Assembly: GCF_018613895.1 (NCBI RefSeq)
Contig: NZ_JAGGPH010000009.1
Coordinates: 62,001-126,000 of the forward strand
From: Curtobacterium sp. ISL-83
GTDB lineage: Bacteria; Actinomycetota; Actinomycetes; Actinomycetales; Microbacteriaceae
Direction of reading: 5' to 3'
Length of the DNA: 64,000 nt
A program made the translations under genes and the position numbers. Under the pieces are notes generated by a model, which saw only the letters and a list, made by a program, of their open reading frames with translations, did no database searches and had not been told where the DNA came from. Below are positions 16,921-25,785 of this stretch, piece by piece. Positions within the stretch are counted from its first letter, which is position 1, and the number at the start of each line of letters is the position of its first letter.

Positions 16921-17967
16921 TTACGCGAGCGTGGCCGCGTCGATGACGAAGCGGTAGCGCACGTCCGAGGACAGCACACGCTCGTACGCCTCGTTGATCT
17001 GCTCGGCCGAGATCAGCTCGGTCTCGGGCAGGATCCCGTGCTCGGCGCAGAAGTCGAGCATCTCCTGGGTCTCCGCGATGCCGCCGATGGCGGAACCGGC
17101 CCAGCTGAGCCGGCGCGGGATCAGCGCGAACGCCGGGACCTCGAGCGGCTCGGACGGAGCGCCGACGTTGACGAGCGTGCCGTCGACCTTGAGCAGGCCG
17201 AGGTACGACGCCATCGGGATCTTCGCCGAGACGGTGTTGATGATCAGCTCGAACGAGTTCGCGAGCTGCTCGAACGTCGCCGGGTCCTTCGTCGCGTAGT
17301 GGGCCTTCGCGCCGTAGCGGAGCGAGTCCTCCTGCTTCGACGTGGTCTGCGACAGGACGGTCACCTCGGCGCCCAGGGCGACGGCGATCTTGACGGCCAT
17401 GTGGCCGAGGCCACCCATGCCGATGACCGCGACCTTCGAGCCGGGGCCGACCTTCCAGTGGTGCAGCGGCGAGTAGGTGGTGATGCCGGCGCAGAGCAGC
17501 GGCGCGACCTTCTCGATGTCGAGCGACTCCGGCACGCGGAGCACGAAGTCCTCGTTCACGACGACGGCCTGCGAGTAGCCGCCCTGCGTGATGGTGCCGT
17601 CGGCCGAGTCGACCGAGGCGTAGGTGCCGATGTTGCCCTTCAGGCAGTACTGCTCCTGGCCGGCGAGGCACTGCTCGCACTCGCCGCAGGAGTTCACCAT
17701 GCAGCCGACGCCGACACGGTCGCCGACCTGGTGCTTGGTGACGTTCGCGCCGACCTCGGTGACGTGGCCGACGATCTCGTGGCCGACGACCTGCGGGTAC
17801 TGGATGGGACCCCACTCGCCGCGGACGGTGTGGATGTCGGAGTGGCAGATGCCGGCGTAGGCGATGTCGATCATGACGTCGTTCGGACCGAGGTCACGAC
17901 GTTCGATCGTGGTCTTGACGAGCGGTTCGGTGGCGGACGGTGCCGCGTACGCGTTGACGGTGCGCAA
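16921..17967 (-). CDS. Zinc-dependent NAD(P)-linked alcohol dehydrogenase
   Basis: A 348-residue medium-chain dehydrogenase of the cinnamyl-alcohol/YahK type. Catalytic zinc ligands: Cys41 (AGICHSD), His63-Glu64 (GHE) and Cys154 (PLLCAG). The structural zinc lobe is CGECEQC plus Cys108. The nucleotide fold is [13 protein letters not shown] near residue 179. It reduces aldehydes or oxidises alcohols in the cytoplasm; the range is probably broad. ATG 17967. It appears monocistronic. Confidence 0.88.
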   Translation of the reverse strand: MRTVNAYAAPSATEPLVKTTIERRDLGPNDVMIDIAYAGICHSDIHTVRGEWGPIQYPQVVGHEIVGHVTEVGANVTKHQVGDRVGVGCMVNSCGECEQCLAGQEQYCLKGNIGTYASVDSADGTITQGGYSQAVVVNEDFVLRVPESLDIEKVAPLLCAGITTYSPLHHWKVGPGSKVAVIGMGGLGHMAVKIAVALGAEVTVLSQTTSKQEDSLRYGAKAHYATKDPATFEQLANSFELIINTVSAKIPMASYLGLLKVDGTLVNVGAPSEPLEVPAFALIPRRLSWAGSAIGGIAETQEMLDFCAEHGILPETELISAEQINEAYERVLSSDVRYRFVIDAATLA

Positions 17968-18117
17968 AGGTCTCCTCGTGGGGGTCGTGCGTGGGGTGCG
18001 GGCCGGATGCGGCCCACCCTCGATTCTCGTCCTGCCGGCCGGGGGGAGGGAGGTACAACCAGAGCACCCCTCGCCGGGAACAGCCGTCGCCTCTGGCGCC
18101 CCCCGTGCCCCTCTGGC

Positions 18118-19284
18118 TCAGGCCAGCCGTGCGAGCCGCTGGCCGGCGATCCGCGCGAACCGCACCGGGTCCCGCAGGGCATCGTCGGGTTCACCCGTCG
18201 TCTGGGTCGCGATGACCGTCAGCGAGGCCGCGGCGTCCCAGCCGTCGAGCGGAGCGTCGATCGCCCCGGCGACGAGCATCGTCCGCGCCGGACCCGCCAG
18301 GCCACGCACCACGGTGGGGACCTTGCCGACCGCGCTCTGCCCGTCGAACCGTCCCTCGCCCGTGACCACGACGTCGGCACCGTCGAGCATCGCCGGCAAC
18401 CCGAGCACGTCGGCCACGGCCACGGCTCCGCCCGCGAGCGTCGCGCCCCAGGCCAGCAGGCCGAACCCGACCCCGCCAGCAGCCCCGGCCCCGGGTGTCG
18501 AGGGGTCGACGTCGGGGAAGCACCGGGCCCACCGGGCGAGCCGGTCGTCGAACGTCTCGATCCGTTCCGGGGTGATCCCCTTCTGCGGGCCGAAGACGGC
18601 GGCAGCGCCGGCGGGACCGAGGAGTGGTGAGGTCACGTCGGTGAGCACCACGGCACCGAGCGGTGGCAGGGCACGCAGCCCCGCGGTGTCCAGCCCGGTC
18701 ACGTCGTCGAGCAACGATGCGCCACTGCGTACGTCCGGGCCGCCGGCTCCATCCGACTCACGCTCGCTCGTCTCCGCACTGAGGACGCCCGCGCCGAGGA
18801 CACGGGCGCCGATGACGGGGGCGCCGAGGACGCGGGCGCCGAGCCCGGCGAACATCCCGACACCGCCGTCCGTCGAGGCGCTCCCACCGATGCCCAGCAC
18901 GAGCCCGCTCGCACCGCTGTCGAGCGCTGCGCTGATCGCCTGCCCGAAGCCGAGCGACGACGCCGTGTCCGGACGGAGGTCACCCCCGAGCAACGGGAGC
19001 CCGCTCGCGGCGGCGAGCTGGACCACCGCGCGCCCGTCGGGCAGCCGCAGCCAGTGCGTCTCGACCGGAGCGCCAGCGGGACCGGTGACGGTCACCGGGA
19101 CGCGCTCCGCTTCGGGGAACGCCGTCGCGAAGGCCTCGAGCGTGCCCTCACCGCCGTCGGCCATCGGCGCGAGCAGGACGTGGTCCTCCGGGCGCTCGAG
19201 CGCCCATCCCTCGGCGACGGCCGTGGCGACGGCGGCTGCCGTCGCGGTGCCCTTGAACGAGTCCGGAGCCACGACGATCTTCAC
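18118..19284 (-). CDS. glxK: Glycerate kinase
   Basis: A 388-residue glycerate kinase (GckA/GarK family), phosphorylating glycerate for entry to glycolysis. Family marks: IVVAPDSFKGTATA at the start, APMADGGEGTLEA, GIGGSASTDGG near residue 130 and GRFDGQSAVGK near 310. A stretch around residues 142-185 is enlarged and low complexity (GARVLGA repeated, then Ser/Glu/Asp-rich), encoded by 15-bp repeats at 18790-18845. GTG 19284 is leaderless (TACGGT at 19296-19291, 6 nt upstream) inside the 3' end of the preceding oxidase gene, so it can be expressed alone. Confidence 0.88.
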   Translation of the reverse strand: MKIVVAPDSFKGTATAAAVATAVAEGWALERPEDHVLLAPMADGGEGTLEAFATAFPEAERVPVTVTGPAGAPVETHWLRLPDGRAVVQLAAASGLPLLGGDLRPDTASSLGFGQAISAALDSGASGLVLGIGGSASTDGGVGMFAGLGARVLGAPVIGARVLGAGVLSAETSERESDGAGGPDVRSGASLLDDVTGLDTAGLRALPPLGAVVLTDVTSPLLGPAGAAAVFGPQKGITPERIETFDDRLARWARCFPDVDPSTPGAGAAGGVGFGLLAWGATLAGGAVAVADVLGLPAMLDGADVVVTGEGRFDGQSAVGKVPTVVRGLAGPARTMLVAGAIDAPLDGWDAAASLTVIATQTTGEPDDALRDPVRFARIAGQRLARLA

Positions 19285-19288
19285 GGGA

Positions 19289-20437
19289 TCACCGTAGCGG
19301 AGCGGCTCCGACCGGACCCGGGGTCGCCGTGACGGTGTTCGGCAGTGCGAACCGGGGATGCGGCTCGCCGCCGCCCACCAGGTCCGCGATCACCTCGCCG
19401 AGGAGCGGCGCGAACTTGAAGCCGTGCCCCGAGAACCCGGTGGCGACGGTGATCGGTCCGCGGCGGTCGATCACGAAGTCCTCGTCCGGGGTGGTGTCGT
19501 ACAGGCAGCTGATGAAGTCCGGGCGGCCGGCGTCGACTCCGGGGACGAACCGCTCGACGTACGCCTGCAGCCGCGCGGCCTCCGCGGGCACCGGGGTAAA
19601 GTCGCGTGCGTCCGGGTCGACGACCGGACCGGTGCCGTGGAACCCGACCTTGACGCCCTCCCCGGGCGTCAGGAGTCCGTACACGTCGTCACCGTCGGCC
19701 CAGTGCACGAAGCTCGGCCAGGCGTCGTCCGGCAGGTGGCTGGGGAAGTGGGCCGGCTGCTCCTGGGTGACGCGGATGGCCGGGAGGCCCGCCCCGCGTG
19801 CCGCGAGCAGGTCACCGACCAGCGTGGGGGCCCAGGAACCGACCGCGGCCACCACCGACGCGGTGGTGATGCGCTCACCGGTGGACAGGCTCACCGTCAC
19901 CTCGTCGCCGTGGTCCTCCATCGCCGTGACCCGGGTGCCGTACCGGAGCTCGGCGTTCCCGCTCCGCTCGGCGAGGGACAGGAAGGTCTCGATCGCCCGT
20001 GCGGACCGGATCCGACCGGCGGTCGCGTGGGCGAGCACGTGCCCCTCGAACCGCAGCCCGGGCCAGCGCTCGGCGGCTGCGGCCGGCGTGAGCGACTCGT
20101 GCGGGATGCCGGCATCCGCGAGCGCCTGCGCGATCGCGTCGACGACTTCCGGCCGGCCGTGGTCGACCGCGCCGGTCCGCTCGAGCAGGCGCTCGCCGGA
20201 GGCACGTTCGAGGTCGTCCCAGAGCGCGAGCGCCCTGGCGGTCAGCGCGACGTACTCCGGGTCGGCGTAGCCCTGCCGGAAGATCCGCGTCGCCCCGTGC
20301 GACGAGCCGCGGTCGTGTCCGCGCTCGTGCTGCTCGACGAGCACGACCCGGGTGCCGCGCGTGGCGAGGGCCCACGCGGTGGCGGCGCCGACGACCCCAC
20401 CGCCGATGACGACCACGGGGGAGGCTGTGGGGGACAT
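19289..20437 (-). CDS. solA: Sarcosine / N-methyl-L-tryptophan oxidase (MSOX family)
   Basis: A 382-residue FAD amine oxidase. The dinucleotide fold is VVVIGGGVVGAATAWALATRG at residues 8-28. GSSHGATRIFRQGY and SCLYDTTPDEDFVIDRR are MSOX family blocks, and the Cys in SCLYDTTP aligns with the covalent FAD attachment. It oxidises N-methyl amino acids, releasing formaldehyde and peroxide. ATG 20437 is leaderless (TACGCT 20449-20444, 6-nt gap). Its stop lies 4 nt before the glycerate kinase start, so read-through is likely. Exact substrate uncertain. Confidence 0.84.
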   Translation of the reverse strand: MSPTASPVVVIGGGVVGAATAWALATRGTRVVLVEQHERGHDRGSSHGATRIFRQGYADPEYVALTARALALWDDLERASGERLLERTGAVDHGRPEVVDAIAQALADAGIPHESLTPAAAAERWPGLRFEGHVLAHATAGRIRSARAIETFLSLAERSGNAELRYGTRVTAMEDHGDEVTVSLSTGERITTASVVAAVGSWAPTLVGDLLAARGAGLPAIRVTQEQPAHFPSHLPDDAWPSFVHWADGDDVYGLLTPGEGVKVGFHGTGPVVDPDARDFTPVPAEAARLQAYVERFVPGVDAGRPDFISCLYDTTPDEDFVIDRRGPITVATGFSGHGFKFAPLLGEVIADLVGGGEPHPRFALPNTVTATPGPVGAAPLR

Positions 20438-20604
20438 GGAGCGAGCGTACTGGCTGTCGTTCTCCCCGCAGGGGTGGAACGGGCGTCCGGAGCCTGCGGT
20501 CAACCCTCCCGTTCGCGGGGTGCCGCCCGGAGCGATGCCGAACTACGGTCAGGTCCTGTCGCTGCCGCACGAGCACCGGCTGCGCACCTCCGGAAGGAAC
20601 CCCC

Positions 20605-22182
20605 TTGCACCTCCCCCGTCACACCGCTCGGCTGGCCGTCATCGCGGCCGCCGCGCTGACCGCCGCGACGGTGCTCACCGCGCCGGCCGTGGCCGCGACC
20701 ACCGGCTTCTCGCCCGCGCCGTCGACCGGCTCGGTCGCGGCGCCCACCGTGGCGCAGCAGAACGCCGCCCACGACCACGTCATGGGCTCGAGCATCACGG
20801 CACCCGCCGGCGGCTCCACCACGGCCGCCGCGGACGGATCCGTCCGCGTGCACGCGATGACGGCGACCGCCGGCCCCTCGTCCACCTCCATCCGCGGGTT
20901 CGACGTCAGCGCGTGGCAGCCGAACAGCAGCATCAACTGGTCGACCGCCGCCACCAAGGGCGCTCGCTTCGCCTACATCAAGGCGACCGAGGCGACGACC
21001 TACACGAGCTCGCAGTTCGCGTCCCAGTGGTCGAGCTCCGCCGCCGCCGGGATCCTGCACGGGGCGTACGTGTTCGCCACCCCGAACACCGCCTCCGGTG
21101 CCGCCACCGCCGACTACTTCCTCGCCCACGGCGGCCGGTGGACCGCCGACGGCCAGACCCTGCCGCCGCTGCTCGACATCGAGTCGAACCCGTACGGCGC
21201 CGCGTGCTACGGCCTGTCCCCGGCCGCGATGACGTCCTGGATCCAGTCCTTCACGGCCGAGATGGTCAAGCAGGCCGGCCGCGTGCCCGCCGTGTACACG
21301 AGCGTGGACTGGTGGAAGACCTGCACCGGGAACAGCGCTGCGTTCGGGAAGAACCCCTACATGCCGGCGTACTGGCCGAGCACCAACTTCTCCGGCCCGG
21401 GCACGCTCGGTGCGAGCTGGAAGAGCTGGAACGTCTGGCAGTGGGCCGACTCGGGCACGTTCCCGGGCGACCAGGATGTCTTCAACGGCACGGCAGCCGC
21501 GCTCGCCGGGTACGCCTCCAACCGCCCGGTCGTCGGTGCGCCCGTCGGTGGCCTCGACCAGACCGCGCCCGTCCTCGGCGGCGTCACCGTCCGCGGATGG
21601 GCGGCGGACACCAGCTCCACCGCGTCGACGAAGGTCACGGTCTCCGTGAACGGCAAGACGGTCGCCACGCTCAGCGCCACCGCGAGCCGCCCCGACGTTG
21701 CCATCGCGTACCCGGGCATCGGTGACGCGCACGGCTTCACGGGCACGGTGAACGCCACTCCCGGCAAGGACCGGATCTGCGTCGTCGCCTACACGCTCGA
21801 CAAGAAGAAGGTGAAGACGCTGGGGTGCTCCACCGTCAGTGTCGGCAACGCGTCCCCGGACGGCTCCTACAACGGACTGTCCGCGACCGCCGGCTCGGTC
21901 ACGGTCCGCGGATGGGCCTTCGACCCGGAGCAGCCGTCCGTGTCCACCGACGTCCGGGTCACCGTCGGCGGGACCACCGCGGGCACGATCCACGCGGACG
22001 GCTACCGGCCCGACGTGAACGCCGCGAAGCACATCACCGGGAACCACGGGTACAACACCGCCGTTCCCACGACGAAGACCGGCACGCAGTCCGTCTGCGT
22101 CACCGCGATCAACATCGGCCGTGGCGCTGACTGGACCACCGGCTGCCGCACGGTCACGATCCCGGCGGCCGTCCGCCGCTGA
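20605..22182 (+). CDS. Secreted GH25 lysozyme with two C-terminal beta-repeats
   Basis: A 525-residue exported muramidase cutting the MurNAc-GlcNAc bond. An N-terminal signal peptide (about residues 1-31, ending APAVAA) is followed by a Ser/Thr/Ala linker. The GH25 barrel runs about 97-310: FDVSAWQP, YIKATEATTY and PPLLDIES, where the Asp/Glu pair near residue 190 is catalytic. Two repeats of about 95 residues follow (VTVRGWAAD..., VTVRGWAFD...), each with RPDV and two cysteines; such repeats are common in secreted actinobacterial proteins and may bind the wall. TTG 20605 follows GGAAGGAA. Confidence 0.85.
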   Translation: MHLPRHTARLAVIAAAALTAATVLTAPAVAATTGFSPAPSTGSVAAPTVAQQNAAHDHVMGSSITAPAGGSTTAAADGSVRVHAMTATAGPSSTSIRGFDVSAWQPNSSINWSTAATKGARFAYIKATEATTYTSSQFASQWSSSAAAGILHGAYVFATPNTASGAATADYFLAHGGRWTADGQTLPPLLDIESNPYGAACYGLSPAAMTSWIQSFTAEMVKQAGRVPAVYTSVDWWKTCTGNSAAFGKNPYMPAYWPSTNFSGPGTLGASWKSWNVWQWADSGTFPGDQDVFNGTAAALAGYASNRPVVGAPVGGLDQTAPVLGGVTVRGWAADTSSTASTKVTVSVNGKTVATLSATASRPDVAIAYPGIGDAHGFTGTVNATPGKDRICVVAYTLDKKKVKTLGCSTVSVGNASPDGSYNGLSATAGSVTVRGWAFDPEQPSVSTDVRVTVGGTTAGTIHADGYRPDVNAAKHITGNHGYNTAVPTTKTGTQSVCVTAINIGRGADWTTGCRTVTIPAAVRR

Positions 22183-22196
22183 ACCCAGCAGTACCG

Positions 22197-22233
22197 ACGA
22201 AGGCGACGGGCCCACGGGGTCCGTCGCCTTCGT
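22197..22233 (+). terminator. Terminator of the lysozyme gene
   Basis: ACGAAGGCGACGG (22197-22209) pairs perfectly with CCGTCGCCTTCGT (22221-22233), 14 nt after the stop; 13-bp stem, 11-nt loop. Confidence 0.85.
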
Positions 22234-22320
22234 GCTGTCCCCGTCGTGACACGCGCGCACCTGCCACGTCGGCCGTCGACCGGCGGACGAGCACAGCGGG
22301 TCGACGAGGACCCTGGAGTC

Positions 22321-22863
22321 TCAGTCCGAGCGTCGGGTGAGGGCTCGGTGGGCGACGTCGAGCCGAGCGCGTGATCGTGCTGCCGGGAGGCGCCCGCCGA
22401 TCTCCAGCGTCGCCAGCCCGTGGAGTGTCGCCCACGCCACCTCGGCCTCGACCGCATCGGGGCCGGGGAACGCGGCGTGGATGCCGGCGAACGCACGCTG
22501 GAGGGCGTCCGGCCCGGTGCCGGTGCCGAACTCGAGCTCCGAGGGCATGGAGAACATCGCCTCGTACACGTGCGGCTGGCTGGCGGCGAAGTCGAGGTAC
22601 GCCCGCATCCTGGCCAGGGGCTCCGCGGGCACGTCCTCGAGGGCGTCAGCGATGGCCTCGAACCCGGCGACCGCGACGGCGTCGACGACCGCCTGTCGGC
22701 CGCCAGCGAAGGCAGAGTAGATGACCGGCTGCGACACCCCGAGCTCGGATGCCAGCCGGCGCATCGTGACGGCGTCCCACCCCTCGGCCCCGGCAACGGT
22801 CCGAGCCGCTCGGGTGATCTGTTCCCGCCGGTGGTCGAGGTCCGGCGCTGGTCGTGGCGACAT
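22321..22863 (-). CDS. TetR-family repressor
   Basis: A 180-residue TetR regulator. The helix-turn-helix lies at residues 12-58 (REQITRAARTVAGAEGWDAVTMRRLASELGVSQPVIYSAFAG); the rest is the helical ligand domain. ATG 22863 is leaderless: TACGCT (22875-22870) ends 6 nt upstream. It is divergent from a DUF4267 gene and an ester-cyclase gene across a 105-bp spacer holding repeated operator-like sequence, so it probably represses both directions. Confidence 0.86.
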   Translation of the reverse strand: MSPRPAPDLDHRREQITRAARTVAGAEGWDAVTMRRLASELGVSQPVIYSAFAGGRQAVVDAVAVAGFEAIADALEDVPAEPLARMRAYLDFAASQPHVYEAMFSMPSELEFGTGTGPDALQRAFAGIHAAFPGPDAVEAEVAWATLHGLATLEIGGRLPAARSRARLDVAHRALTRRSD

Positions 22864-22888
22864 GGACCGAGCGTAGCAAACGACGTTA

Positions 22889-22952
22889 GGTAACCGCGCT
22901 AGACAACATCGCCGCCGAGTGCTAGCGTTGTTACCGAACAGCGCTAGACAAC
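22889..22952. promoter_or_regulatory. Paired TetR operators
   Basis: GGTAACCGCGCTAG (22889-22902) is matched by GGTAACAACGCTAG on the minus strand (22935-22922). The block GCGCTAGACAAC also occurs twice on the plus strand (22896-22907 and 22941-22952). This symmetric arrangement between divergent genes is what a TetR dimer pair would bind. Confidence 0.6.
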
Positions 22953-22968
22953 CTCGAAAGGGTTCTCC

Positions 22969-23331
22969 ATGGTCATCGCCGCCCTCGTGGTCGCCATCCT
23001 CGGCTGCCTCTTCATCCTCTTCATCGGTGCCAGGTTCCTCATCGCTCCGACGATCGCCACCGCCGGGTTCGGTGTCGCCGACGATCGTCGGAGGGCCTTC
23101 ACCAGCATCAAGGGGGTCCGTGACATCACCTCCGGCATCGTGCCGTTGGTGGTCCTCCTCGTCGCCGGCCCGCACGTGTTCGGGTGGGCCCTGGTCGCCG
23201 CGGCGATCACGCCCATCGGCGACGCCGTCATCGTCATCACGAACGGCGGAACGCTCCGGCACGCGCTCAGCGTCCACGGCGCGACGGCACTCGTCCTCGT
23301 CATCGCGGGCGGCATCCTCGCCCTCGGCTAG
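22969..23331 (+). CDS. DUF4267 domain membrane protein
   Basis: A 120-residue protein with four hydrophobic segments and the small-membrane-protein pattern of DUF4267 (FLIAPTIATAGFGV, FTSIKGVRDITSGIVPLVVLL, TPIGDAVIVITNGGT). Function unknown. ATG 22969 lies 17 nt after the second operator copy. With the downstream SnoaL-like gene it forms a probable TetR-regulated pair. Confidence 0.75.
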   Translation: MVIAALVVAILGCLFILFIGARFLIAPTIATAGFGVADDRRRAFTSIKGVRDITSGIVPLVVLLVAGPHVFGWALVAAAITPIGDAVIVITNGGTLRHALSVHGATALVLVIAGGILALG

Positions 23332-23441
23332 GCGTCGCACCGCACCACAGCGCAGCCCACCGCACCAAGCGCACGCGGCCCCGCCGCCCACGACCGACTC
23401 TCCGTCCCACTCCGCTGCCACGACCTGAAAGGTCCGTCCCC

Positions 23442-23906
23442 ATGAGCACCACGAACCAGCACGACGACGCCCACCGCACCACGACCGAGGGCATCGTCCG
23501 GGCGTTCTACGAGCCCTTCCGCACCGGCGACACCAGCACCTACGACGAGGTCTTGGCGGCCGACTGGATCGACCTGCCCCTCGCCCCCGGGCAGCAGCAG
23601 GGACCTGCCGGCATGGCCGGTCAGATCGCACTCTTCCGGCACGCGATGCCCGACTACGAGGTCGAGCACCAGGACGTCATCGTGCAGGGCGACAAGGTCG
23701 CCGTCCGCAACACCGTCTCCGGCACGCACCAGGGCGCCTTCATGGGCCACGAGCCGAGCGGCAAGCGGATCGAGATGCGCACCATGGACGTGCACCAGGT
23801 CCGCGACGGGAGGATCGTCGCCACCTGGCACCTCGAGGACTTCGCCGGCCTCATGGCGCAGCTGAACGCCCCTGCGGACGCACCCACCCCTGCGCCGTGG
23901 GGCTGA
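23442..23906 (+). CDS. SnoaL-like ester cyclase family protein
   Basis: A 154-residue protein of the NTF2-like/SnoaL fold: IVRAFYEPFRTGDTSTYDEVLAADWIDLPL, FRHAMPDYEVEHQDVIVQGDKVAVRNTVSGTH and GRIVATWHLEDFAGLMAQL are typical. Members include polyketide cyclases, but most are small hydrolases or isomerases of unknown substrate. ATG 23442. Its stop lies inside the first unit of a 20-bp tandem repeat. Probably co-transcribed with the DUF4267 gene (110-nt gap). Confidence 0.75.
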   Translation: MSTTNQHDDAHRTTTEGIVRAFYEPFRTGDTSTYDEVLAADWIDLPLAPGQQQGPAGMAGQIALFRHAMPDYEVEHQDVIVQGDKVAVRNTVSGTHQGAFMGHEPSGKRIEMRTMDVHQVRDGRIVATWHLEDFAGLMAQLNAPADAPTPAPWG

Positions 23907-23998
23907 GCCAGACACGACGGGGCTGAGCCAGACACGACGGGGCTGAGCCAGACACGACGGGGCTGAACCCGATGCGACGAGCCTGAGCCCGGCACGAC
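23899..23998. repeat. Five-copy 20-bp tandem repeat starting at a stop codon
   Basis: Three perfect copies of GGGGCTGAGCCAGACACGAC (23899-23958) and two diverged ones (to 23998). The TGA stop of the ester-cyclase gene is in the first unit, and every unit keeps CTGA. It fills most of the gap to tRNA-Gly. Confidence 0.9.
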
Positions 23999-24018
23999 GA
24001 GCGGTGATGAACAATCGG

Positions 24019-24089
24019 AGCGAGTGACGGGAATCGAACCCGCGCTACCAGCTTGGGAAGCTGGAGTTCTACCATTGAACTACACTCGC
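24019..24089 (-). tRNA. tRNA-Gly (anticodon CCC)
   Basis: On the minus strand GCGAGTG pairs with CACTCGC to close a full cloverleaf: D-arm around AATGGTAGA, anticodon stem CCAGC/GCTGG with loop TTCCCAA, and T-loop GGTTCGATTCC. Loop positions 34-36 read CCC, decoding GGG. The discriminator is T, normal for tRNA-Gly, and CCA is not encoded. Confidence 0.95.
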
Positions 24090-24308
24090 GCACCCCGTCG
24101 GACGGGACGCCGCAAGCCTAGCGGATTCTCCGCTGGACGCCAGCCGAACGCGCCCCGTGCGTCGCCCACCGGGCGCGATCCGCGCCTCCCGTCCGGTGCA
24201 TCCGCACGACCCGTGTCTGTCCTGTGAGCCCACCTGCCTGACGGACAGGTGTCGTGCTCGTGTGTACCGTCCAGGGGGATCGAGCGACCCCTACCCGAGG
24301 AGGACCGG

Positions 24309-25403
24309 ATGGTCAGGCATCCCCTCATCGACGACGTGGTCGGCAGAGCCATCGTGGTCCAGTCGTCTTCACCCGTCGTGTGGTTGACCGACGCGCTCGC
24401 GTCGCTCCTGCGCCGTGCGTCCGCCGCCGGTCGGACCGTCGTGCTCCGCACCGGCCGGGAGGCAGCGCTCACCCCCGCCCTGCGGCACGCGTTGGGCGTG
24501 TACGGCGCGGCATGGGCCGTGGCCGACTTCGACGGCACCCTGCGGGACGGTCGGACGGGCGTCGCGGCATCGGGCATCGAGGACTTCGTGCACCGCGGAC
24601 CGGAGCTCGTGGGCACCCCCTCGCCGGAGCACCCGGTGTCGGGCGACTCGGTCCGCCAGATCAGCATCGACCTGACGCTCCGCCACCACGAGGAGCGGAC
24701 GACCGACATCGGCGCCGCGATCGAGGCCCTCTGCGACGTGGTCGGCACCAGCCCGACGCGCTGGGGCACCTTGGAACCCCTGACCGTGCCGTGGGACCGC
24801 TGGGTCGTCACGCAGTACGCGAAGCACGAGGCGCCCGGCGTCTCCACCTCCTACGCGGTGGGTGAGGGGTTCTCGGCGACGATGACCGCCCACCTGCTCG
24901 ACGGGGTCGTCGTCGAGACGATGTCCGCCGTCCTGACCATCCCCGAAGAGGGCGCCGATCCGGCGCTCGCGGCGAAGCTCCTCGACGCGGTGCACCGTGT
25001 CGCCGACGAGGTCGTGCCGGTCTTCGGCGTCGTCATGCAGCGTCGCGGTGACGCCGACCACTTGGTCCGTGCCGTGTCGCACGGTGAGCCCTCACCGCTG
25101 GCCGTGCTCGTCGGACCGGAGGCCTCGATGTTCCTGGACCGGGACGGCGTCTGGCCGCCCCCGCGGACGACCACCTCGACGTTCGGGGGTGCCACGCGCG
25201 GTGCGCCCGACGCCCCCGGCACCGGACTGGTCGTCCGGTTCGAGGACGGCTGGGAGGCGCTCGAGGCGTTCCTGGACCGGATCGACGAGGACCGTTTCCT
25301 GCAGCTCGTCGGCGGCGCCCCGCTCGACCCCGCGCACGACGAAGGCACCCTCGACGGACATGTCAGCGACGTCCGCGTCGGCGGGGGTCCCGGTGCCGCG
25401 TGA
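24309..25403 (+). CDS. Uncharacterised protein, DUF6177-like
   Basis: A 364-residue soluble protein with no signal peptide or membrane segment. It resembles the actinobacterial DUF6177 family (IVVQSSSPVVWLTDALASLLRRAS near the start, TVPWDRWVVTQYAKHEAPG, and LVVRFEDGWEALEAFLDRID near the end). The resemblance is recalled, not searched. Function unknown. ATG 24309 follows CGAGGAGGAC. It overlaps the next gene by 44 nt, implying translational coupling. The 219-bp gap before it holds only half a dispersed palindrome (CCGCGCCTCCCGTCC, 24179). Confidence 0.55.
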   Translation: MVRHPLIDDVVGRAIVVQSSSPVVWLTDALASLLRRASAAGRTVVLRTGREAALTPALRHALGVYGAAWAVADFDGTLRDGRTGVAASGIEDFVHRGPELVGTPSPEHPVSGDSVRQISIDLTLRHHEERTTDIGAAIEALCDVVGTSPTRWGTLEPLTVPWDRWVVTQYAKHEAPGVSTSYAVGEGFSATMTAHLLDGVVVETMSAVLTIPEEGADPALAAKLLDAVHRVADEVVPVFGVVMQRRGDADHLVRAVSHGEPSPLAVLVGPEASMFLDRDGVWPPPRTTTSTFGGATRGAPDAPGTGLVVRFEDGWEALEAFLDRIDEDRFLQLVGGAPLDPAHDEGTLDGHVSDVRVGGGPGAA

Positions 25404-25740
25404 CGTGACCCTGCTCTGCCGGCAGCCCGTGGAGCCACGGGAGGTCGCCGAGGCCCTGCTGCTGCACGACGACGCCTGGGGGGTGCGCGCGCTGGACGAC
25501 GGCCCGATGGTGCAGGTCTGCCGCGACGCCGACCACCCCGTGATCACCGTGCTGTCGGTCCGCCGCGTCGACTCCTTCGACGAGGTGGAGCGGATCCTGC
25601 CGGACGCCCCGACGATCCCGACGCCGCTCTGGTGGGTGGACACCGTCACGCCGAACGGCCCCGACGGGGAGTCCGGGATCTCGGCGGCGCTCGAAGCGGC
25701 GATCGACCTGGACGCCGTCTGCATCGTGCACGGCGACTGA
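25360..25740 (+). CDS. Hypothetical protein coupled to the DUF6177-like gene
   Basis: A protein of up to 126 residues: an N-terminus inside the upstream coding region, then [34 protein letters not shown] and WWVDTVTPNGPDGESG. No family recognised, no membrane segment; rich in Asp and Val and probably a compact alpha/beta fold. ATG 25360 is one candidate start; GTG 25391 would shorten it by 10 residues and nearly remove the overlap. It likely forms a complex or pathway with its partner. Confidence 0.6.
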   Translation: MSATSASAGVPVPRDVTLLCRQPVEPREVAEALLLHDDAWGVRALDDGPMVQVCRDADHPVITVLSVRRVDSFDEVERILPDAPTIPTPLWWVDTVTPNGPDGESGISAALEAAIDLDAVCIVHGD

Positions 25741-25785
25741 CGACCAAGCGATCGCGCGTCTGGCGCTCTCACGGGAGTGCTGCGG

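Noticed and set aside
18780-18850. Regularly spaced repeats considered as a CRISPR array
   Set aside because: Units are contiguous 15-mers without spacers and lie in frame inside glycerate kinase.
23899-24089. Tandem repeat beside tRNA-Gly considered as an att site or island edge
   Set aside because: The repeat does not copy the tRNA 3' end, and no integrase or phage gene is near.
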